From: Hyalangium versicolor
GTDB lineage: Bacteria > Myxococcota > Myxococcia > Myxococcales > Myxococcaceae
DNA length: 64,000 nucleotides
Direction: 5' to 3'
NCBI RefSeq assembly: GCF_020103695.1
Contig: NZ_JAHXBF010000001.1
Span: 310,001 to 374,000, forward strand
Shown here: positions 37,565 through 47,163 of the stretch, piece by piece
Numbering within the stretch: the stretch's first letter is position 1
Layout: each line of letters begins with the position of its first letter
Position numbers and translations under genes: made by a program
The notes under the pieces: model-generated
What the model saw: the letters and a program-made list of their open reading frames with translations, nothing else
Database searches by the model: none
Told to the model about the DNA's origin: nothing

Positions 37565-40500
37565 ATGTCCGAACAGCCTTCGAATCTTCGCCCCGCGCCG
37601 ACGGGCGTCCCTCTTTCAACGCCTCCCTCCGTGCAGGCCGCGGAGGGCGTGGCGGATGTGTTCCAGTTCTCCGTGCCGGAGTCGCACCGCGGACAGTTGG
37701 GGCGGGCCGTCACCGCCGCCAAGAGCGCCTTCGTGAAGGGGCTGAAGCCCTTCCACGTGGAGCTGTTGCGCCCCCAGCACACCTTCAACCAGGAGATGCT
37801 CGTTGTCCTGGGGCATGTGCACGCCATGCGTGGCACCCCCACGCTCCGGGATCTCTCGGGGTGGGTGAGCGCACGGCTGACACCACATGTGGAGCCCACC
37901 GGGTGGAACGTGCCGGGCCATCGGGTGAGGGGAGTGGCGCAGGCGGTGAAGCTCGCCAAGCGCTCTTACCTCAAGGCCGCGGGACCGCTGCTCCGGGAGG
38001 TGCTCGCGGGCCAGCGCGAGTGGAACCAGGCGGCCGTGAGCCTGTTGACGGATGCGGTGAGCCCCCATCCGCCCATGCGAGCAGAGGCCTTGAGGCGGGT
38101 GGCCGAGCTACACGCCCTGTCGGATCCGCTCTCCCGGGCGCGCTCGCTGGAGGCTCGGGTGTCCTCGCCGCTGTGGCGCGAGGTGTTCCGTCGGCAGGTG
38201 GCCTTCAACCACGAAGTCGCACTCTGCCTGGCGGAGCTATTGGGCGTGGGGCCCCGGCCGACGGCTCCCAGCCCCGAGGAGTACGCGGCCTGGTGCCGGG
38301 AGCGTGAGCCAGCGCTCTTCGCGCGCGCGGCCCAGGCGATCCAGCAGCTCACGAACCGGCCGCTCGTCAGCATCGTGACGCCGGTGTACGAGACGCCCGA
38401 GCCCATCCTCCGGGCCTGCCTCGATTCCGTGCTGGCCCAGTCCTATGAGAACTGGGAATGCTGCCTGGCGGATGACGGCTCGAAGTCGCCTCGTGTCGCC
38501 GAGGTGCTCGCGGAGTATTCGCGCAAGGACGCGCGCATTCGCGTGACGCGCATGGAGCGCAACGGCGGCATCGCGGCGGCCACCAACGCCGCCATCGGGC
38601 TGGCCCGGGGGGAGTTCGTCGCCTTCATGGATCATGACGACCTTCTCGCGCCACATGCGCTGGCGGAGATGGTGCTGCGCATCTCCTGCGAGCCGGATGT
38701 GGAGTTGCTGTACTCGGATGAGGATCGGTTCGACAACGAGGGTCGCCGGTTCTATCCCCGCTTCAAGCCGGATTGGTCCCCGGACCTGCTGCGCTCGATG
38801 AACTACTTCTGCCACTTCGTGGTGGTGCGCCGCTCGTTGCTGGAGAGGGCAGGAGGGCTGCGCCCGGGCTTCGAGGGTTCGCAGGACTACGAGTTGGTGC
38901 TGCGCTTGTCGGAGCAGACGCAGCGCATCGCCCATGTGCCGGGCGTCCTCTATCACTGGCGGAGATCGGGCATCTCGTTCTCGCAGGACACGAGCAAGCT
39001 GAGGGCCGCGTCGAGAGCGGGAGCACGAGCGTTGGAGGAACATCTGCGGCGGCTCGGAGAAGAGGGCGTGGTCCTGGAGACCGCCCCTGGGGAGTACCGG
39101 GTGCGCTATCCGCTGCGCGGTCGGCCCCAGGTCTCCATCATCGTTCCATTCCAGGGAGAGCCGGAGCGGCTGCGCACGCTCCTCCAGAGCCTCCTGAGGA
39201 AGACTCGTTACTCCCGCTACGAACTGCTCCTGGTCTTCCACGGCGGTGCGCAGAGCGGACAGTCCGAGCTGCTGAAGGGCCTGAAGGATCCGCGAATCCG
39301 CCTGCTGACGTGGGAACATCCCTTCAGCGCTCCGGCCGTCTACAACTTCGCGGCGCGCCAGGCGCAGGGCAAGCTGCTGCTATTCCTGGACGCGGCCCTC
39401 GAGGTCATCCAGGAGGACTGGCTGGAGGAGCTGATCAGCCAGGCCCAGCGGCCCGAAGTGGGGGTGGTGGGAGCGCGGATCCAGTTCCCGGATGGTTCCG
39501 TCCGGCACTCGGGTGTCGTCGTCGGGATGACGGGATTCGCTGGCCATCCGTTCTACCGCATGGAGGGCCCAGCCCAGTGGACCCCGTTCGGCTCTTCGGA
39601 CTGGACGCGCAACTACCTGGCGGTGACGAGCGACTGCCTGATGGTGCGCCGCGAGGTGTTCGAGGCACTGGGTGGGTTCGATGAGCGCCTCGTCGTATGT
39701 GGCAGCGACGTGGACCTTGGGATGCGGACGGTGGCTCGCGGTCTGCGGGTCGTCTACACGCCGCACGCTAGGCTGGTGCACCACGGGTCGGAGGACAGCT
39801 CGCCTCTGCCTGAAGGGGACTTCTGGGCCTCCTTCATCGTGTACCGGCCCTGGCTGCGAGAGGGAGACCCCTTCTACAACCCGAACCTCACGCTGCTGAC
39901 GCCGGGTGTTTCGCTGCGGCAGCTCTCCGAGAGCGCCGAGTCCCTGACGCTCCGCTCGCGGGCCGGGGATCTCGCGGAGATGATCACCGCTGAGCGCCGG
40001 GTCATCGACTCGATGCACCCATGCCGAGGCGAGCGGTGCGAGGAACTCGATGCCCACGAGCGGACGTTGCAGCTGCTCACGGCGGAGTTCCTGCAACAGC
40101 TTCCGGGGGCTCCGGCCCGTGCGCACACTCCGTTGCAGGCCGCGCGGCTGGCCGCGGACATCTTCCAGTTCGAGGTGCCGCCCTCCCATCGCCGCCAGTG
40201 GGGCAAGGCTGTCACCGCCGCCAAGCGGGCCTTCGTGGAGGGGCTCCGGCCGTTCCACATCGAGCTGCTGCGGCCGCAGCATGCCTTCAACCAGGAACTG
40301 CTCGCCGTGGTGGAGCACTTCCTCCACCAGCGCACGCTCTCCGCGCCCCTGGATGAGGAAGGGATCCATAGCAGGTTGGGGCCGCTGATGGACCCGGTGG
40401 CGCGTGGCCGGCAGTCCTCCTCCGAGCGACCCGTGAACAGGGCGATACGGCTGATCGAGCGCACGTATGCACAACTCGCCGAGCCGTTCGTGCGCGACTG

Positions 40501-43500
40501 CCTGGAGCGGCAGCGGCGGTGGAACGAGGAGGCAGTGGAGCTGCTGCTGGTCTCCGCGCACCCGGAGCGACTGGAGCTGGAAGAGCGTGCTCGCCGCGTG
40601 GCTGAGCTGATGCAACGGACGGATCCGTGCGCGGGTGCATCGTCGCTGGGCGGGAGGCTCCTGTCCGTGGCGTGGCGCGAGGTGTTCCGTCGGCAGCACA
40701 CCTTCAACCGGGAGATCACCCTGTTCCTGGCGGACGCGCTGGAGACGCGCCTGCCGGTGGAGACGCCTCCGCCCGAGGACTACGAGCGCTGGTACACGGA
40801 GCGCGAGCCGGCGAGGATCGACCATGTGGCCAGGGCGATCGCGTCGCTGGAGAGCCGGCCCGTCATCAGCCTCCTGACGGTGGTTCGCGAGACACCCGAG
40901 CCTCTCCTCCGGGCTTGCATCGAGTCGGTGCGTTCCCAGGTGTATCCACAGTGGCAGCTATGTCTGGTGGACGAGGGATCGAGCGCACCGCACGTGGCGG
41001 CGGTGCTCGAGGACTACGCGCGCAGGGACACTCGTATCCGGGTGACACGCCTGCCGACTCAGGGTGGCAAGGTGCAGTCCACCCGCGCCGCGCTCGATCT
41101 ATCCCGAGGTCCCTTCGTCGGTTTCCTGGAGCCTGATGCCACGCTCGCGCCGCACGCGCTGGGCGAGGTGGCGCTGCGGTTGGCTCGGGAGCCCGAAGCT
41201 GACGTGCTCTATTCGGATGAGGATCGCGTGGACGCCCAGGGGCGGCGGGAACTCCCGTTCCTCAAGCCGGACTGGTCTCCAGATCTGCTGCACTCGGTGA
41301 ACTACATCTCCCACTTCCTGGTGGTGCGGCGCTCGCTGCTGGTCGAGGCGGGAGGGCTGCGCGTAGGCTTCGAGGGCGCACAGGAGTTCGAGCTGCTCCT
41401 GCGGCTGGCGGAGCGCACGCAGCGCATCGCCCATGTGCCGGGCATTCTCTACCACGGGAAGGACTCGGTCCTGTCTTCGTCGCGGGAGCCGAGCGCCCTC
41501 CAGGAGTCCTCCGCTTCGGGATTGCGGGCGCTGAAGGAGCACTTGTCCCGGCGAGGGGCCGGCGCCGAGGCCGGGGAGGTCGCGCCGCTGCACTACCGCG
41601 TGCGTTACCCGGTGAAGGGCGAGCCGCTGGTGTCCATCATCGTCCCGTTCAAGGACAAGCCCGAACTGCTCCGGACGCTCACCACGAGCCTGGAGAAGAC
41701 GCGCTACCGGAACTACGAGCTGCTGCTCGTGTCCAACAACAGCACGAAGCCGGAGACCTTCGCGCTGCTGGAGGCGCTGACGGATCCGCGCATCCGCAAG
41801 CTCACCTGGGACTTCCCGTTCAACTACCCAGCCATCAACAACTTCGCGGCTCGCCACTCCAAGGGCGAGCTGCTGCTGTTTCTCAACAACGACATCGAGA
41901 TCATCGAACCCCTCTGGCTGGACGAGCTGATCAGCCAGACGCAGCGGCCCGAGGTAGGCGCCGTGGGAGCCAAGCTCCTCTTCCCGGATGGCTCGATCCA
42001 GCATGCGGGGGTGGTGGTGGGCATCACCGGCTTTGCCGGACATCCGTTCTGGCGCGTGCCGGACACGCGCTACCCGACGGCCTTCGGCCATGCGGACTGG
42101 GCGCGCAACTACCTGGCCGTCACCAGCGCCTGCGTGATGCTCCGGCGCGAAGTCTTCGAGTCGCTCAACGGATATGACGAGCGCTTCAGCGTTGTCGGCA
42201 GCGACGTGGATCTGGGGCTGAGGCTGGTGCGTCAGGGGCTGCGCGTCCTCTACACGCCGCACGCAACGCTGTTCCACCACGAGTCCGCCAGCCGCCGTCT
42301 GGATCAGATGCCGGAGAACGATCTGTGGTGCTCCTTCGTGGCGTACCGCCCCTGGCTGCGCTCGGGAGACCCCTTCTACAACCCACTGCTCACGCTGAAG
42401 GGCACGGATGCGGGGCTGCGCTGGCACACGGAGGATGGCGAGGCGCTGGCGCTGGAGACGCTCGCGCACGACCTGCCGAGCATGCGGCAGCGCGTGACGG
42501 CCGAGCAGGTGGCGCGGCACCGCCACGTCACGGATCACCTCGAGGTGCTGGACTACACCTCCGCGCGGGCGCAACAGGTGCGCACCGAGGCTCCCTCGCG
42601 GCTGGCGGCACTGCGGAGCAAGGGACGCGTGGAGCGCGTCACCTGGTTCCTCCCGGCCTTCCATCTGCCTTCGACGGAGTTCGAGCCTGTCCTCCGGTTC
42701 GCGGAGGTGCTGCGGGATAGGCACGGCATCCAGAACGAGTTCGTCATCTCCGACAGTCTCCATGTCTCGGTGGCCGAGATGGAGGCACGGACCGCCGTGC
42801 TCTTCCCCAAGCCACCGGGGACCTTCCACATCCTCAAGGGGCCCGAAGAGATCGCCAGCCTGCCCGCTTGCGATCTGGCCATCGCCACCACGTGGCAGTC
42901 CGTGTACTCGGCGCTCGCGCATCCGAGCGCTGGCGTGCTGGCACGCTTCGTCCACCGCCTGGAGTCGGTCTCCTCGGAGGGCACGCTCTCCGCGCTGGCC
43001 GAGCAGACGTATCGCCTGGGGCTCTACGGCTTCTTCAACACCCGAGGCGTGTACGAGGCCATCACCACCCGCTACCCCATGGAGGGCACGTGGTTCGAGC
43101 CCGCCGTGGATCGCAGCCTCTTCCACGCGCGGCGACCCGAGCGGCGCGGTCCCGTGCGCGTCTTCTTCACCGGACACCCGGGCATGGAGGGCAATGCCTT
43201 CGAGCTGGGGATCACCGCGCTGCGCAGGCTCAAGAAGGAGCTGGGCGCGGCCGTGGAGATCGTCACCGCGGGCGAGCGCTGGAGCCCCGAGCAGTACGGG
43301 CTGACGGGCGTGATCACCCACCTGGGCCTGCTCCCGGACGCGCGGCGGGCGGAGCTGTACCGGGTGTGTGATGTAGGCCTGGACTTCATGTTCGCCACGC
43401 AGCCCGCCTACCGGCTCATGGAGCTGATGGCATGCGGCGTGACGGTGGTGACCCACGACAACCCATCAAGTCGCTGGTTGTTGGAGGACGAACACAACGT

Positions 43501-43711
43501 GCTGCTGGCGGAACCCACGGTGAGCTGCGTCCTGGAACAGCTGCGACGGGCCGTGCGCGAGCCTCCGTTGCGCGAGCGGGTGCGAGCCGCCGCGGCCGAG
43601 CGCATGGCGCGGACCACCTGGGAGGACCAGGTGGAGCGGGTGTTCGCGAACCTCATGGGGGGAACGAGCGAGGCAGGGGCTGCCAGGAAGCCGCAGTGGG
43701 CAACCAATTGA
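37565..43711 (+). CDS. Giant glycosyltransferase: duplicated helical + GT2-GT2 units and C-terminal GT4
   Basis: The protein has 2048 residues (ATG start; an upstream GTG at 37538 is less likely). Two homologous halves each carry a helical region (nt 37640-38330 and 40140-40840) and two GT2 domains (38345-39070 and 39130-39900; 40855-41540 and 41625-42440). In half 1 the first GT2 keeps DHDD (D356-D359) but the second reads DAA at 609-611. In half 2 the first GT2 reads EPDA (1189-1192) while the second keeps NND (1441-1443). A GT4-like domain (42640-43680; WFLPAFHLPSTEFEP, LMELMACGVTVVTHDNPSS) resembles the rhamnosyltransferase WsaF of Geobacillus. The helical regions hold six copies of a Q-x2-[FW]-N motif. 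It probably adds several sugars during glycan chain assembly. Confidence 0.92.
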   Translation: MSEQPSNLRPAPTGVPLSTPPSVQAAEGVADVFQFSVPESHRGQLGRAVTAAKSAFVKGLKPFHVELLRPQHTFNQEMLVVLGHVHAMRGTPTLRDLSGWVSARLTPHVEPTGWNVPGHRVRGVAQAVKLAKRSYLKAAGPLLREVLAGQREWNQAAVSLLTDAVSPHPPMRAEALRRVAELHALSDPLSRARSLEARVSSPLWREVFRRQVAFNHEVALCLAELLGVGPRPTAPSPEEYAAWCREREPALFARAAQAIQQLTNRPLVSIVTPVYETPEPILRACLDSVLAQSYENWECCLADDGSKSPRVAEVLAEYSRKDARIRVTRMERNGGIAAATNAAIGLARGEFVAFMDHDDLLAPHALAEMVLRISCEPDVELLYSDEDRFDNEGRRFYPRFKPDWSPDLLRSMNYFCHFVVVRRSLLERAGGLRPGFEGSQDYELVLRLSEQTQRIAHVPGVLYHWRRSGISFSQDTSKLRAASRAGARALEEHLRRLGEEGVVLETAPGEYRVRYPLRGRPQVSIIVPFQGEPERLRTLLQSLLRKTRYSRYELLLVFHGGAQSGQSELLKGLKDPRIRLLTWEHPFSAPAVYNFAARQAQGKLLLFLDAALEVIQEDWLEELISQAQRPEVGVVGARIQFPDGSVRHSGVVVGMTGFAGHPFYRMEGPAQWTPFGSSDWTRNYLAVTSDCLMVRREVFEALGGFDERLVVCGSDVDLGMRTVARGLRVVYTPHARLVHHGSEDSSPLPEGDFWASFIVYRPWLREGDPFYNPNLTLLTPGVSLRQLSESAESLTLRSRAGDLAEMITAERRVIDSMHPCRGERCEELDAHERTLQLLTAEFLQQLPGAPARAHTPLQAARLAADIFQFEVPPSHRRQWGKAVTAAKRAFVEGLRPFHIELLRPQHAFNQELLAVVEHFLHQRTLSAPLDEEGIHSRLGPLMDPVARGRQSSSERPVNRAIRLIERTYAQLAEPFVRDCLERQRRWNEEAVELLLVSAHPERLELEERARRVAELMQRTDPCAGASSLGGRLLSVAWREVFRRQHTFNREITLFLADALETRLPVETPPPEDYERWYTEREPARIDHVARAIASLESRPVISLLTVVRETPEPLLRACIESVRSQVYPQWQLCLVDEGSSAPHVAAVLEDYARRDTRIRVTRLPTQGGKVQSTRAALDLSRGPFVGFLEPDATLAPHALGEVALRLAREPEADVLYSDEDRVDAQGRRELPFLKPDWSPDLLHSVNYISHFLVVRRSLLVEAGGLRVGFEGAQEFELLLRLAERTQRIAHVPGILYHGKDSVLSSSREPSALQESSASGLRALKEHLSRRGAGAEAGEVAPLHYRVRYPVKGEPLVSIIVPFKDKPELLRTLTTSLEKTRYRNYELLLVSNNSTKPETFALLEALTDPRIRKLTWDFPFNYPAINNFAARHSKGELLLFLNNDIEIIEPLWLDELISQTQRPEVGAVGAKLLFPDGSIQHAGVVVGITGFAGHPFWRVPDTRYPTAFGHADWARNYLAVTSACVMLRREVFESLNGYDERFSVVGSDVDLGLRLVRQGLRVLYTPHATLFHHESASRRLDQMPENDLWCSFVAYRPWLRSGDPFYNPLLTLKGTDAGLRWHTEDGEALALETLAHDLPSMRQRVTAEQVARHRHVTDHLEVLDYTSARAQQVRTEAPSRLAALRSKGRVERVTWFLPAFHLPSTEFEPVLRFAEVLRDRHGIQNEFVISDSLHVSVAEMEARTAVLFPKPPGTFHILKGPEEIASLPACDLAIATTWQSVYSALAHPSAGVLARFVHRLESVSSEGTLSALAEQTYRLGLYGFFNTRGVYEAITTRYPMEGTWFEPAVDRSLFHARRPERRGPVRVFFTGHPGMEGNAFELGITALRRLKKELGAAVEIVTAGERWSPEQYGLTGVITHLGLLPDARRAELYRVCDVGLDFMFATQPAYRLMELMACGVTVVTHDNPSSRWLLEDEHNVLLAEPTVSCVLEQLRRAVREPPLRERVRAAAAERMARTTWEDQVERVFANLMGGTSEAGAARKPQWATN

Positions 43712-43769
43712 CTTGACTGGGATCAGTAGGATACCCCGCCCAGTCTCTCCCGTTTTGAAAGGTCTCTCC

Positions 43770-46700
43770 TTGTTGCGCTTCACCGGTGAGCGAATCGTCC
43801 CCGAGGCGGATAACTGCGAGCCACAGTTCGCCCGGAAGATGTACCAGGAGCACATCGCCCGGTACCTCTTTGCCTCCCAACTGGTTCAAGGACGCCAGGT
43901 GTTGGATGTGGGGTGCGGAGTCGGTTACGGCTCTCGCATCCTTGCACAGCAGGGAGCCACGCACGTCACCGCGCTGGACATTTCGGCGGAGGCCATTTCC
44001 CACGCTCGGGCGCACTACAAGCACCCGGCGGTGGACTTTCGTGTGGAGTCTGCTTCGGAGTTCCACCTCGCACGCACCTTCGACGTCGTCATCTGCTTCG
44101 AGCTGATCGAGCACGTGCCGGCGGAGGCGCAGGAGCAGGTGCTGGGCCGGATCGCCGAGCACCTGTCCGAGGATGGCGTCCTCTTGATCTCCACCCCGCG
44201 GGCGCTGGCGGAGAAACGCTCTCCGTTTCACACCCGCGAGTACACGCAGGAGGAGTTCCAGAAGGCCCTCCAGCGCCACTTCGGCCACACAGCCTTCTTC
44301 TTCGAGAACAATCACTTCGCCTCGCTGGTGACGTCCGGGCTGCCGCGGGAATTGCGGCGCATCGAGGTGATCGGCTCGGCGCCCTTCGAGCTGGCGGACG
44401 CGGACTACTTCATCTGCGTGGCGTCCCGGAAGCCGCTGGACCTGTCGCGGCTGGAGTCTCAGCTCGTCCTCAACGATGAGAACTACGTGAAGCTGCTCGA
44501 GCGCGACGTGGAGATCCTCCACCGCGCGGAGAACACCCTGCGCGAGGAGCGCTCGAGCCTGGAGAAGCGGCTGACCGACGCCGAGAAGGATCTGGCTGGA
44601 ACGCGCTCCCGCCTGGCCGAGCGAGAGGCCACGGCTGCTCAGCTGGAGACTCGGGCCGCGCGGCTCGAGGCTCGCTTGGACGATGCGATGCAGCAGCGCG
44701 GCACCCTGACCAAGAGGGTGGAGGGGCTGTCCCAGCAGCTCGTGGATGCCCTTCGGGAACTGGAGCTCTGGAAGCAGCGGGCCGAGGGGGCACTGGCCCA
44801 GGTGGACCAGGTGCTGAACTCCCGGAGCTGGCGCTATGCGGAGCCGCTCCGCGCCAGCAAGCGCCAGCTCAAGCGCATCGCCCGCAAGGGAAAGCAGCAG
44901 GTCAACCGGGTCTCCGAGTTCTTCTCTCGCCCGCAGGATGCGGGCCAGCATTCGGCCTCTCCTGATGCAGCTCAGCCGGTCCATCCGGCCGCTGTCCAGC
45001 ATGTGGGGCCTGCCTTCGAGTCGGAGGTCCTCTTCGTCGTCGGTTGCCATGAGGGCGAGTCCAAGCGCTACCGCGTCGTCAATGTCTCCGAGGCGTTGGG
45101 GGCGACGGGGGTGAGCACGCTGGTGATGAGCGACGCGCAGCTCCCGGAGATGATCGCTCGGGGCGTGAAGGCGAAGGCCCTGGTGATCTTCCGCGCGGCG
45201 TGGACGGAGGAGCTCGGCAAGCTGATCGCCTTGGCCCGGAAGGCAGGGGCCCGCGTGTTCTTCGATGTCGACGATCTGATCTTCGAGCCGGAGAACATCG
45301 ACAACGTCCGGGTGGTGCGGGACGCCTTCGGCCCGGAGGAGCGGGCGCAGTATCTGGAGGGCGTGAAGCGCTATCGCCGCACGTTGCTGGAGTGCGACGC
45401 GGTGACGTGTCCCACGGATTTCCTGCGGCAGCGGGCCGAGGCGCTGGGGCGCCAGAGCTACGTGCTGCCCAACACCCTCAATCACCGGCAGATCGAGATC
45501 GCCCGGGGCCTGCCGCCCAAGACGACCACTCCGGGCGCGGTCCGCATCGGCTACTTCAGCGGCAGCAACACGCACCAGGTGGACTTCAGTGCCTGCGAGC
45601 CCGCGCTGCTGCGCTTGATGGAGGCCTATCCCCAGGTGCGCTTCGTGCTGGTGGGTATCCTCGATCTGGGGCCTGCGTGGAACCGCTTCGCGAGCCGCGT
45701 GGAGCGGGTTTCCTTCCAGCCGTATGAGCAGATGCTGAAGACGCTGTCCAACATGGACATCAACCTCGCGCCGCTCGAGGTGGGCAACCCGTACTGCGAG
45801 GGCAAGAGCCAGCTGAAGATCTTCGAGGCGGGCCTGGTGCACGTGCCGACGGTGGCTTCCGCCACGAGCAGCTACGCGGCGTCCATCGATCACGGCGTGG
45901 ATGGCTTCCTGGCTCGCACCGAGGCCGAGTGGTTCACGGCGCTGGAGGCGCTGGTGAAGGATCCGGAGCTGCGCGGCACCGTGGGCGAGAAGGCACATGC
46001 TCGGGCGCTGGCGCAGTTCTCGCTGGAGGCCCTGGGGCCGGTGGCTCGCGATGCCTTCCTGGTTCGGCGGGAGGAGGCCGCACCGCCGCCGGAGAAGGCG
46101 GAGGCGCGACCTGCGAGGAAGGGCCGCAAGATCCTCAAGGTGTCGTGGGTCGTCCCAGGGCTGCCGCTCGGCAGCGGAGGCCACCGCAACATCATCCGGG
46201 TGGCGTATCACCTGCAGCGCTTCGGGCATGACCTGGAGCTGTACTTCACCGGCACGGACGAGACGGGCCCGGAACTGACGAAGAAGGTGCAGAAGCACTT
46301 CTACCCGTTGGACTGCCCCATGTTCCGGTACCAGGGGGACTTCAACGCCACGGACGTCATCTTCGCCACCCACTGGTCCACGGTGGAGGTGGCCCTGCGC
46401 CACCGTTCGCAGGCCGAGCACCTCGCGTACTTCGTGCAGGACTTCGAGCCGCTCTTCTACCCGATGGGCAGCGAGTACATCCTCGCGGAGAACACCTACC
46501 GGCAGGGCCTGTACCACATCACCTCGGGCCCCTGGTGCGCGCACCTGCTGCGCGAGCAGTACCACGTGCCCGCCGAGCACTTCATCTTCCCGATCGATCG
46601 GGACATCTACTACCCGCGGCCGCGCGCGGAGGGAGGCCCGCTGCGGGTGCTCTTCTTCGGCCGGCCGGAGATGCCGCGGCGCTGCTACGACATCGGCCTG

Positions 46701-47159
46701 AGCATGCTCAAGCACCTGCACCAGCTGGTGCCGGACGTGGAGCTGAACCTGTACGGCTCGCGCGAGCTGGCCTCGCACTCGTTCCCGTTCCCGGCGAAGG
46801 TCCACGCGCTGCTGCCGGGCATCCAGGATCTGGCCAACCTCTACGCCAGCTCGGACGTGGGCGTGGCCTTCTCCACCACCAACCCCAGCCTCGTGCCGTA
46901 CGAGATGATGGCCTGCGGGCTGCCGGTGGTAGACCTGCACCGCCCCGGCAACGAGATCAACTACGGCGGGCGCCAGGACATCGCGCTGCTGGCCGATCCC
47001 ATCCCCGAGCGCATGGCCATCCAGGTGGCCGAGCTGTTGAAGGATCCCGCAGAGCGGGCGCGCCGCTCCAAGGCCGGCATCGAGCTGGTCAGCACCTTCC
47101 CCAACGAGGAGCAGATGGCCCGCCGGGTCGAGGAGCTGCTCCTCAAGCTCTACGCGTGA
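43770..47159 (+). CDS. SAM methyltransferase / coiled coil / two glycosyltransferases fusion
   Basis: No ATG precedes the conserved start; TTG at 43770 (M-LRFTGERIVPE) has GAAAGG 7 bp upstream and gives 1129 residues, while another TTG lies at 43713. Domains in order: class I methyltransferase (VLDVGCGVGYGS; about nt 43770-44420); a coiled coil of about 110 residues (44480-44820) ending in NSRSWRYAEPLR; a glycosyltransferase with a GT-B C-terminal half (about 45000-46060; SGSNTHQVDF, KIFEAGLVHVPTVAS); and a WsaF/GT4-like domain (46130-47150; WVVPGLPLGSGGHRNI, PYEMMACGLPVVDLH). The order recalls WsaE of Geobacillus S-layer glycans and the methyltransferase-coiled-coil design of the O-antigen terminator WbdD. 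It may extend and methyl-cap the chain, setting its length. The next gene starts 4 bp downstream. Confidence 0.92.
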   Translation: MLRFTGERIVPEADNCEPQFARKMYQEHIARYLFASQLVQGRQVLDVGCGVGYGSRILAQQGATHVTALDISAEAISHARAHYKHPAVDFRVESASEFHLARTFDVVICFELIEHVPAEAQEQVLGRIAEHLSEDGVLLISTPRALAEKRSPFHTREYTQEEFQKALQRHFGHTAFFFENNHFASLVTSGLPRELRRIEVIGSAPFELADADYFICVASRKPLDLSRLESQLVLNDENYVKLLERDVEILHRAENTLREERSSLEKRLTDAEKDLAGTRSRLAEREATAAQLETRAARLEARLDDAMQQRGTLTKRVEGLSQQLVDALRELELWKQRAEGALAQVDQVLNSRSWRYAEPLRASKRQLKRIARKGKQQVNRVSEFFSRPQDAGQHSASPDAAQPVHPAAVQHVGPAFESEVLFVVGCHEGESKRYRVVNVSEALGATGVSTLVMSDAQLPEMIARGVKAKALVIFRAAWTEELGKLIALARKAGARVFFDVDDLIFEPENIDNVRVVRDAFGPEERAQYLEGVKRYRRTLLECDAVTCPTDFLRQRAEALGRQSYVLPNTLNHRQIEIARGLPPKTTTPGAVRIGYFSGSNTHQVDFSACEPALLRLMEAYPQVRFVLVGILDLGPAWNRFASRVERVSFQPYEQMLKTLSNMDINLAPLEVGNPYCEGKSQLKIFEAGLVHVPTVASATSSYAASIDHGVDGFLARTEAEWFTALEALVKDPELRGTVGEKAHARALAQFSLEALGPVARDAFLVRREEAAPPPEKAEARPARKGRKILKVSWVVPGLPLGSGGHRNIIRVAYHLQRFGHDLELYFTGTDETGPELTKKVQKHFYPLDCPMFRYQGDFNATDVIFATHWSTVEVALRHRSQAEHLAYFVQDFEPLFYPMGSEYILAENTYRQGLYHITSGPWCAHLLREQYHVPAEHFIFPIDRDIYYPRPRAEGGPLRVLFFGRPEMPRRCYDIGLSMLKHLHQLVPDVELNLYGSRELASHSFPFPAKVHALLPGIQDLANLYASSDVGVAFSTTNPSLVPYEMMACGLPVVDLHRPGNEINYGGRQDIALLADPIPERMAIQVAELLKDPAERARRSKAGIELVSTFPNEEQMARRVEELLLKLYA

Positions 47160-47163
47160 GCCT

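Noticed and set aside
41099..43456. 785-residue minus-strand frame opposite the giant glycosyltransferase
   Set aside because: No recognisable family and composition typical of the reverse complement of a GC-rich gene.
43706..43734. Possible promoter (TTGACT near 43708 with TAGGAT) inside the glycan operon
   Set aside because: Spacing between the boxes is about 13 bp, too short for a convincing sigma-70 promoter.
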